A stretch of DNA of 64,000 nt. Source: Roseovarius amoyensis (GTDB taxonomy: Bacteria > Pseudomonadota > Alphaproteobacteria > Rhodobacterales > Rhodobacteraceae). The notes beneath the pieces were generated by a model. It was not told the origin of the DNA. It saw only the letters and a program-made list of their open reading frames with translations, and did no database searches. Position numbers and translations under genes: made by a program. The stretch's first letter is position 1. Each line of letters opens with the position of its first letter. The DNA is taken from positions 1 through 64,000 of the forward strand of contig NZ_QITQ01000012.1 in the NCBI RefSeq assembly GCF_003260265.1, in the 5' to 3' direction. Positions 54,265 through 64,000 of the stretch are shown here, piece by piece.

Positions 54265-55188
54265 ATGCAACCGCTCTCTCGCCGCCGCTTTCTGACCATC
54301 GCAGCCTGTGCCGGGGTGTTTGCGCCGGGGGCCTCTGCCGCCGCCGGGGTAACGCAATGGCGCGAAACCGCGCTGGGCGCACACGTCACGCTGACCCTGT
54401 CCCATCCGGATGCCGAAACCATCGCCGAACGCGTCTTTGCCGAACTGCACAGGCTTGAGACAGTGTTCAGCCTTTACCGCGAGGATACCGCCCTTGTTGC
54501 GCTGAACCGCGACGGGCACCTGCCCGCGCCGCCCTTTGAACTGCTGGAATGCCTTGGCCTGTGCGGCCGGGTGCATCGCGCCACCGGCGGGGCGTTCGAC
54601 CCGACGGTGCAGCCGCTCTGGCGGGCCCATGCGCGGCAACTGACCAATGGCGCGCCCGACCCCGAAGGGATCGAACAGGCCCGCGCGCTGGTCGGCTGGC
54701 AGGGCGTCGCGTTCGACAGCGGTTCTGTGCGGCTGGCGCGCCCCGGCATGGCGCTGACGCTCAACGGGATCGCGCAGGGCTATATCGCCGACCGGGTGGC
54801 GGCGATGCTGCGCCGCGAGGGGCTGAGCGAGGTGATGGTCGATACCGGCGAATTGCACGCGCTGGGCGGGCATCCGGGCGGCGGCGACTGGCCTGTGACG
54901 CTGCAGGCGCCGGATGGGGACGTGCTGGGCCGGGCGGGGCTGCGCGATGCGGCGCTGGCCACCTCGGCGCCCGCGGGGATGCGGCTGGGCGGCACCGGGC
55001 CGGGGCATATCCTGAACCCGGCCACCGGTCGGCCCACCGGGGCGCGCTGGCGTCTTGTCAGCGTGACCGGGCCGAGCGCGGCACTGGCCGATGCGCTGAG
55101 CACCGCGTTCTGCGTGATGGATGACCGCACGGCGATGGAACAGGCGCTGGCGGCCTTTCCCGGCATGGGGCTGATGCACCTGTCCTGA
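54265..55188 (+). CDS. nosX: NosX, ApbE-type FMN transferase
   Basis: A 307-residue ApbE-family protein with a Tat-like signal (LSRRRFLTIAACAG). FAD/Mg motifs are LNGIAQGYIADRVA, VDTGELHALGGHP and the C-terminal region SVTGPSAALADALSTAFCVM. It attaches FMN covalently to the Thr of NosR. It is the last nos gene, 1 bp after nosL. The position and Tat signal distinguish it from housekeeping ApbE. Confidence 0.92.
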   Translation: MQPLSRRRFLTIAACAGVFAPGASAAAGVTQWRETALGAHVTLTLSHPDAETIAERVFAELHRLETVFSLYREDTALVALNRDGHLPAPPFELLECLGLCGRVHRATGGAFDPTVQPLWRAHARQLTNGAPDPEGIEQARALVGWQGVAFDSGSVRLARPGMALTLNGIAQGYIADRVAAMLRREGLSEVMVDTGELHALGGHPGGGDWPVTLQAPDGDVLGRAGLRDAALATSAPAGMRLGGTGPGHILNPATGRPTGARWRLVSVTGPSAALADALSTAFCVMDDRTAMEQALAAFPGMGLMHLS

Positions 55189-55191
55189 CAG

Positions 55192-55210
55192 GGCCGGCAC
55201 GAGGCCGGCC
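55192..55210. terminator. Hairpin between convergent nosX and the flavoenzyme gene
   Basis: GGCCGGC pairs with GCCGGCC around a 5-base loop, 4 bp after the nosX stop. There is no T-run on either strand, so it is at best a weak bidirectional terminator. Confidence 0.35.
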
Positions 55211-55228
55211 TCGCGGGGGTGCTGGCGC

Positions 55229-57274
55229 TCAGATATCCTTCACCAGCCGCAGCGCGTCATAGATCGCGGCATGGGTGTTGCGGGCGCTTACCGCGTCGCC
55301 GATCCGGTAAAGGCGGAACTTGCCCTGCGCGTTGCGTACCACCTCTTGCGGGCGGCCGGCGATCAGCGCGTCGTAATCGACCGCACCGCCGTTCAGCGAT
55401 TGCGGCTTGAGCTCGAAATAGAGGTCCGCCAGCGGCATGGTGCCGTAGTTGACCACCACTTGGTCATAGTGCTTTTCCGAGGTGAAATCGCTGTAGTCGG
55501 TGCCGATCACCGCCTTGAGCAGGTTGCCGTCGCGTACCACGTCGCGCAGGCGGCGGGTGACGGTAAAGGTCACGTCCTTGTGCTGCAGTGCGCGCATGTA
55601 GGGCACCAGGTTCATCGCCATGATGTCGGGCGCAAAGCTGCGGTCGGGGGTCATCACCTCAACGCTGGCGCCGGCATCTGCGGCCACCTCTGCCGCCATC
55701 AGGCCCGGATGATCGCCGCTTTCGTCGTAGATCAGCACGTTCTCGCCCGGCTTCACGTCGCCCGAGATCAGATCCCACGCGGTGACGACCAGCGGGTGTT
55801 CCTGCCCGGTCTCAAAGAGCTCGGTATTGGGCAGCCCGCCGGTGGCCACGATCACCACGTCCGGGTCCAGCGCGGCGACATCATCGGCCTCGGCCCAGGT
55901 GTTAAAGCGGAACTCGACATCGCGGGCGGCGCACTGCGCCATGCGCCAGTCGATGATGCCGATCATCTCGCGCCGGCGCGGGTTGAGCGCGGTCAGCCGC
56001 ACTTGTCCGCCGGGGTCGGGCTGGGCCTCGAACATGGTGACCTTGTGCCCGCGTTCGGCGGCGACGCGCGCGGCCTCCAGCCCCGCGGGGCCTGCGCCGA
56101 CCACCACCACGCGCTTGCTGTCGGGTGCCGGGGTGATCTGGTGGGGCATCGACTGCTCGCGCCCCGTGGCCGGGTTGTGGATGCACAGTGCCTCGCCCGC
56201 CGCATAGATGCGGTCAAGGCAGAAGGTGGCGCCGACGCAGGGGCGGATGTCGTCCTCGCGTCCCTCGATGATCTTGCGCACGATACGCGGGTCGGCCATG
56301 TGCGCCCGGGTCATGCCGACCATGTCCAGAAGCCCCGCCGCGATGGCGTGGCGGGCGGTGGCGACGTCGGGGATGCGCGCGGCGTGGAAGGTGGGCATGC
56401 CGGTGGCCTTTTTCACCTCACCGGCGAAATCCAGATGCGGCGCGGTCTTCATCCCCTGCACGGGGATGACATCGGTCATCGCCGGGTCGGTATGGATGCG
56501 GCCCCGTATCACGTTGAGGAAATCGATCATGCCGCTATCGGCCAGGCGTTTTGAGATCTCCAGCCCCTCTTCGGGGGTGATGCCGCCAGCCTTTGCCTCG
56601 TCCGCCGTATAGCGCAGCCCGACGATGAAATCGTCGCCCACGCGTTTGCGGATGCCTTTCAGAACATCCCAGACAAGCCGCATCCGGGAGTCGAGGGTCT
56701 GGCCGCCATAGGGCCCGTCAAGGTCGTTGGTCAGCGGCGACCAGAACTGGTCAAGCAGATGGCCGTAGACCTGCAGCTCTATCCCGTCCATGCCGCCCTC
56801 TTTCATCCGCTCGGTGGCATCTGCAAAGTCGGCGATGATGCGTTCGATATCCCAATCCTCGGCCAGCTTTGGAAACGCCTTGTGCGCCGGTTCGCGGTGC
56901 CTAGTCGAGCTTACAGAGGGCAGCCAGTCGCCCTTGGACCAGCCGGTGCGCCGGCCCAGGTGGGTCAGCTGGATCATCACTGCGCAGCCGTGTTCGTGGC
57001 AGGCGTCGGTCAGGTTCCTGATCCACGGCACGACCTCGTCCTTGTAGGCCAGGATGTTGTTGAACACCGGCGGGCTGTCACGGCTGACGGCGGCCGATCC
57101 TGCCGTCATCGCCAGCGCCACACCGGCGCGCGCCCGCTCGGCGTGATAGGCGGCGTAACGCTCTTTCGGCATCCCGTCCTCGGGGTAGGCGGGTTCGTGC
57201 GAGGTGGTCATGATCCGGTTGCGCAGCGTCAGGTGTTTCAGCTGATAGGGCTGCAACAGGGGGTCGTTGGACAT
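55229..57274 (-). CDS. Old-yellow-type FMN/FAD oxidoreductase (N-methyl amino-acid demethylase-like)
   Basis: A 681-residue protein of the trimethylamine dehydrogenase / 2,4-dienoyl-CoA reductase architecture: FMN TIM barrel (about 1-340), iron-sulfur segment, then a FAD/NAD module (GAGPAG at 393-398). The cluster segment has C346, C352 and C364, with Ala349 where trimethylamine dehydrogenase has a fourth cysteine. The start region (QPYQLKHLTLRNRIMTTSHEPAY) matches dimethylglycine (DgcA) or N-methylproline (stachydrine pathway) demethylases. It lies 27 bp downstream of a mttB-family gene, suggesting N-methyl compound catabolism. Exact substrate is not resolved. Confidence 0.78.
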   Translation of the reverse strand: MSNDPLLQPYQLKHLTLRNRIMTTSHEPAYPEDGMPKERYAAYHAERARAGVALAMTAGSAAVSRDSPPVFNNILAYKDEVVPWIRNLTDACHEHGCAVMIQLTHLGRRTGWSKGDWLPSVSSTRHREPAHKAFPKLAEDWDIERIIADFADATERMKEGGMDGIELQVYGHLLDQFWSPLTNDLDGPYGGQTLDSRMRLVWDVLKGIRKRVGDDFIVGLRYTADEAKAGGITPEEGLEISKRLADSGMIDFLNVIRGRIHTDPAMTDVIPVQGMKTAPHLDFAGEVKKATGMPTFHAARIPDVATARHAIAAGLLDMVGMTRAHMADPRIVRKIIEGREDDIRPCVGATFCLDRIYAAGEALCIHNPATGREQSMPHQITPAPDSKRVVVVGAGPAGLEAARVAAERGHKVTMFEAQPDPGGQVRLTALNPRRREMIGIIDWRMAQCAARDVEFRFNTWAEADDVAALDPDVVIVATGGLPNTELFETGQEHPLVVTAWDLISGDVKPGENVLIYDESGDHPGLMAAEVAADAGASVEVMTPDRSFAPDIMAMNLVPYMRALQHKDVTFTVTRRLRDVVRDGNLLKAVIGTDYSDFTSEKHYDQVVVNYGTMPLADLYFELKPQSLNGGAVDYDALIAGRPQEVVRNAQGKFRLYRIGDAVSARNTHAAIYDALRLVKDI

Positions 57275-57301
57275 TCTCTTTCTACCTTGCTCAAGTCTTG
57301 C

Positions 57302-58876
57302 TCAGTACCAGGCGTCGGGCATGCCGGCCTTTTTGCGGGCGATAAAATCCTTCAACGCCTCGTCGGTGGCCTCATTCATCGGCGGCGCCTCATAGGCGGC
57401 CAGAATACCCTTCCACCGCGCGTTGGCGCGTCTGGCACTGTCGATGCTGCCCTGTTCTTCCCATGTTTCATAGGGCTGATCGTCATTCAGTGCGCTGTCC
57501 CAATAGGCGGTTTGATAATGGCGCAGGGTGTGATCGGTGCCGAACAGGTGCTCGCCCGGTCCGTTCTGCGCCAGCGCCTCGATGCCGAGCGTGTCGTCGT
57601 TGACCTCGATCCCCGCCAGGTAGGCGTGCAGCGCCCCGGCCATGTCGCAATCCATCACGAATTTCTCGTAGGACATCGACAGCAGCCCGTCGAGGAAACC
57701 GGCGGTGTGCAGGATATAGTTCGCCCCGCCCTGGATGGCCGACATCATCGACATCATCGCCTGTTGCATTGCCTGCCCGTCGGGCCGTTTGGAGGTGCTG
57801 AAATTGCCCGCGCAGCGCAGCGGCAACTGCAGCCGCCGCGCCAGTTGGCCCATCACCAGCGACCCCAGCGCCGGTTCGGGCGTGCCGAATGTCGGGCTGC
57901 CCGAACGCAGCGACATCGACGACAGGAACCCCGCCAGGATCGCCGGTGCGCCGGGGCGGACCAGCTGCGTCAGCGCGGCCGAGGCCATCGATTCCGCCAG
58001 GCATTGCGCCACCGATCCGGCCATTGTCAGCGGCGACACCGCGCCGCCCAGCAGGAACGGCAGGTGGATAGAGCCCTGTCCCGCCCCGGCATAGGTGCGG
58101 ATGCCGGCGGTGGTGACCCCGTCCAGGACCAGCGGCGAGGTGGTGTTGAAATTGCCCATGATCACGCAATTCTGGTCGACGAAATCCGCCCCGAACAGGA
58201 TGCGGCACATCTCGATGCTGTCGGCGGCGCGTTCGGGCGCGGTGATCGAGCCCAGAAAGGCGCGGTCGGAATAGCGCATATGGGCATAGACCATGTCGAG
58301 GTGGCGTTTGTTCACCGCCACGTCGGTGGGTTCGCAGATGGTGCCGCCGGAATGATGCAGCCAGGGCGAGGATTGCGCCAGTTTCACCAGGTTCTGGAAA
58401 TCCTCGATGGTGCCGTAACGGCGCCCCTTGTCGAGATCCATCACGAAGGGCGATCCGTAGGCGGGCGCGAACACCATCGCATCGCCGCCGATTTCGACAT
58501 TGTTGGCGGGATTGCGTGCGCATTGGGTAAAGCGGGCCGGCGCGGTGCGCAGGATCTCGCGCAGCATGCCGGGTTCAAACCGGATGTTCCACGCCTCGCC
58601 CGATGCCGGGCGCACCTCGGCCCCGGCGTCGCGGTAAAGGCGCATCGCCTCGGCATCCTCGCGCAGCTCGATCCCGATCTCGGCAAGCATGCGGTCGGCG
58701 GCGGCCTCGATCCGGTCCAGTGCGTCTTCGCCCAGCAGGTCGTAGGGTGGGATCTTGCGGGTGATGAAGGGCACGCGCAGATGTGTGTTCTGACCGGGTG
58801 CGGCGCTGCGCATGCCCCGGGTCCGGCCCCGGCGGGTGCGGCGGGCGGCGCGCTGGGCCGTCTGGATTTCCGACAT
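57302..58876 (-). CDS. MttB-family methyltransferase without pyrrolysine
   Basis: A 524-residue member of the trimethylamine methyltransferase (MttB) superfamily, with family blocks such as GGTICEPTDVAVNKRHLDM, ANYILHTAGFLDGLLSMSYEKFV and a C-terminal ARRANARWKGILAAYE. No in-frame TAG occurs, so it belongs to the non-pyrrolysine branch. Characterised members demethylate quaternary amines such as glycine betaine or proline betaine with a corrinoid partner. No corrinoid protein or corrinoid activator is in the window. The N-terminus is Arg-rich (RAARRTRRGRTRG). Start at 58876 with AAAGGA upstream. Confidence 0.85.
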   Translation of the reverse strand: MSEIQTAQRAARRTRRGRTRGMRSAAPGQNTHLRVPFITRKIPPYDLLGEDALDRIEAAADRMLAEIGIELREDAEAMRLYRDAGAEVRPASGEAWNIRFEPGMLREILRTAPARFTQCARNPANNVEIGGDAMVFAPAYGSPFVMDLDKGRRYGTIEDFQNLVKLAQSSPWLHHSGGTICEPTDVAVNKRHLDMVYAHMRYSDRAFLGSITAPERAADSIEMCRILFGADFVDQNCVIMGNFNTTSPLVLDGVTTAGIRTYAGAGQGSIHLPFLLGGAVSPLTMAGSVAQCLAESMASAALTQLVRPGAPAILAGFLSSMSLRSGSPTFGTPEPALGSLVMGQLARRLQLPLRCAGNFSTSKRPDGQAMQQAMMSMMSAIQGGANYILHTAGFLDGLLSMSYEKFVMDCDMAGALHAYLAGIEVNDDTLGIEALAQNGPGEHLFGTDHTLRHYQTAYWDSALNDDQPYETWEEQGSIDSARRANARWKGILAAYEAPPMNEATDEALKDFIARKKAGMPDAWY

Positions 58877-59008
58877 CGGCGGGGTCCTTTCAGGGGCGGG
58901 TCCTGGCCCGTGGTTTCCGGCGGCGCGGTGACCGCGAATGGGGCACGATCCCGCGCGAAGGGCGGTTTCGCAATTGCCAAAAAATTCATGATGGATTAGA
59001 AGAACTAA

Positions 59009-59022
59009 TGCACAAAAATGCA
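59009..59022. promoter_or_regulatory. TGCA-N6-TGCA repeat in the mttB/lysR divergent promoter
   Basis: TGCACAAAAATGCA lies in an AT-rich stretch (58975-59040) between the mttB-type gene and the LysR gene. It has exactly the spacing of the sites at 20856 and 24431. It may be a BoxR-type operator, or a chance or unrelated LysR-site match. Confidence 0.4.
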
Positions 59023-59080
59023 CTATGACGACAATAAAGCGCTGAAACCGACATCATGAGCGACTTGTAGTGAGGTCAGC

Positions 59081-59965
59081 TTGCCCCAACGTCCCTATGG
59101 CCTGCCCCCGATGAGCGCGCTCGTGGCGTTCGAGGCCGCTGCCCGGCATGTCGGCTTCAAGGCCGCCGCGCGCGAGTTGAACGTCACCCCCGCCGCGATC
59201 AGCCACCAGGTCAAGGCGCTGGAGACAGAGCTGCGCTGCCTGCTGTTTCACCGCAATCACCGCGGGGTCGAGCTGACCGAAACCGGGGCCTATCTGCTGG
59301 TGGCGCTGCAGCGGGGTTTCGAGGCGATGGGCGACGCGGTCGATCAGCTGCGCAAGCGGTCGAACCGCGCCTCGGTCACGATCGGGGTGACGACGGCGGT
59401 CAGTTCGCTGTGGCTGACGCCCAAGCTGGCCCAGTTCTGGAAGGCGCATGGCGACGTTTCGGTGGCGCAGATCGTCAGCGACACGGGCGGGCAGGTGCCG
59501 GCGGATTGCGATCTCAGCATCCATTACGGCGATATGGCGCGCGACAGCGGCGGGTGCAGCGTGCTGTTTCACGACCGGATCATGGCGCTGGGCAGCCCGC
59601 GCTTCGCCCGCGCGCATCCGGTGTCGGATGCCGCCGAACTTGCGGCGCTGCCGCTGATCCATTTCGATTCCGGCGTCACCGGCTGGACCGACTGGCCCGG
59701 CTGGTTTCGCGTGCGGGGGCATGATGGGCCCGTGAACAGCAGCCACCGCGTCAACAACTACGTCATCGCCCTGCAGGCGGCGCGTGACGATATGGGCGCG
59801 GTGCTGGGCTGGGTCGGGCTGACGCACAACTATATCGACAACGGGCAACTGGTGCCGCTCTTGCCCGACGAGGTGGAAACGGTCGAGGACTTTTATGTCA
59901 AGCTGCACCCGCACGCGTCAGAGCGGGCCAAGCTGGTGCATGACTGGCTGCTGGCCTCGGCCTGA
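59081..59965 (+). CDS. LysR-family regulator (GcvA-like)
   Basis: A 294-residue LysR regulator: winged HTH at about 5-65 (SALVAFEAAARHVGFKAAARELNVTPAAISHQVKALE) and a periplasmic-binding-like effector domain. The GcvA-like subgroup is frequent in Rhodobacterales. The start is TTG at 59081 with GTGAGG upstream; an ATG at 59111 would remove part of the family-like N-terminus. Divergent from mttB and probably its regulator, with a quaternary amine or derivative as effector (inference). Confidence 0.85.
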   Translation: MPQRPYGLPPMSALVAFEAAARHVGFKAAARELNVTPAAISHQVKALETELRCLLFHRNHRGVELTETGAYLLVALQRGFEAMGDAVDQLRKRSNRASVTIGVTTAVSSLWLTPKLAQFWKAHGDVSVAQIVSDTGGQVPADCDLSIHYGDMARDSGGCSVLFHDRIMALGSPRFARAHPVSDAAELAALPLIHFDSGVTGWTDWPGWFRVRGHDGPVNSSHRVNNYVIALQAARDDMGAVLGWVGLTHNYIDNGQLVPLLPDEVETVEDFYVKLHPHASERAKLVHDWLLASA

Positions 59966-59981
59966 CGGGGGCGTGCGTGTG

Positions 59982-60281
59982 TCAGTTGCCCGGAACCTGC
60001 CGTTCGAACCGGCGAAAGATCAGCGCGATCACCCCGGCGATGACCATATAGACCAGCGCCAGCAGCAACAGCGGCTCGTAGACGATGAAGGTATCCGAGC
60101 GCACGCGTGGTGAGACCGAATAGATCTCGACCACGGTGATTGTCGCCACCAGCGGGGTCGCCTTTAACTGCAGGATCGTTTCGCCCCCCAGCGTCGGCAG
60201 GACATTGCGGATGGCCTGCGGCAGCCAGATAGGGCGAAAGATGGTAAGGCGCGGCATGCCAAAGGCGCGCGCTGCCGCCGG
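59982..60281 (-). pseudogene. Remnant of a polar amino-acid ABC permease (HisM/ArtM type)
   Basis: About 99 residues matching the C-terminal end of a HisM/GlnP-type permease: AAARAFGMPRLTIFRP (end of the EAA loop), WLPQAIRNVLPTLGGETILQLKATPLVATITVVEI, then a last membrane helix and RRFERQVPGN. The N-terminal half, including the first helices, is missing, and the frame begins at a TGA (60282-60284) just 6 bp past the gdhA stop. The breakpoint is therefore at the gdhA 3' end. It cannot encode a working permease. Confidence 0.75.
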
Positions 60282-60290
60282 TCATGTCGT

Positions 60291-64000
<3,710 letters not shown>

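Noticed and set aside
57302..58876. Pyrrolysine (amber read-through) in the MttB homologue
   Set aside because: The gene is one uninterrupted frame without TAG, so it is the non-pyrrolysine branch.

Overview
The window is 64 kb of high-GC DNA (roughly two thirds G+C by eye), almost wholly coding, with tight operons, frequent ATGA or TGATG overlaps, TRAP transporters, a NosC-containing nos cluster and a MttB/flavin-oxidoreductase pair. This fits an alphaproteobacterium, most likely Rhodobacterales (Paracoccus or Roseobacter-like). That placement is inference from gene content and style; no rRNA or other phylogenetic marker is present. No tRNA, rRNA or CRISPR array was seen.

Layout. (1) 1-3030: a 5'-truncated hcrA remnant behind a possible insertion-sequence end, an intact hcrB (4-hydroxybenzoyl-CoA reductase beta subunit), a DUF2249 protein and a polytopic membrane protein. 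(2) 3169-13882: the anaerobic benzoyl-CoA pathway, with korAB (2-oxoglutarate:ferredoxin oxidoreductase) divergent from had-oah-dch-bcrCBAD-fdx. (3) 14196-16250: a tandem-GNAT protein, a hemerythrin-domain protein and a decayed SDR pseudogene. (4) 16270-30469: a Liv-type ABC importer, a DUF4863 protein, benzoate-CoA ligase, a hydrolase, a DUF309 protein, the aerobic box pathway (boxC, boxB, boxA, thioesterase) and its regulator boxR. (5) 30650-35971: a copper-uptake operon (DUF2946, OprC/NosA receptor, ExbB, two ExbD, TonB). (6) 36056-38999: a DapA/NanA-family aldolase and a CapD/WbpM-type nucleotide-sugar enzyme. (7) 39421-45943: malonate uptake and use (matB, matA, a TRAP system, a divergent GntR regulator). 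(8) 46048-55188: the nitrous oxide reductase cluster nosCRZDFYLX. (9) 55229-59965: a dimethylglycine/N-methylproline demethylase-type flavoenzyme, a non-pyrrolysine MttB homologue and a divergent LysR regulator. (10) 59982-64000: an amino-acid ABC permease remnant, gdhA, and the C-terminal part of an RND efflux pump that leaves the window.

How it works together. Aromatic acids would enter through the ABC importer and be activated by the CoA ligase. Benzoyl-CoA is then a branch point. Without oxygen, BcrCBAD reduces it with ferredoxin electrons from KorAB, and Dch, Had and Oah carry it to ring opening. With oxygen, BoxAB epoxidises it and BoxC opens the ring. Both arms share one ligase and one importer. 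N2O reduction provides an anaerobic electron sink, and the adjacent TonB-dependent copper receptor could supply copper for NosZ. The whole reads as an aromatics-plus-denitrification island for an organism at the oxic/anoxic boundary.

The most interesting material is regulatory. The kor/had divergent promoter has two near-consensus sigma70 promoters whose -10 boxes lie 3 bp apart under overlapping AGTA-N6-TACT repeats. A related element covers the hemerythrin promoter. TGCA-N6-TGCA (BoxR/BzdR-type) operators sit at the box loci and also, unexpectedly, at the mttB/lysR divergent promoter.
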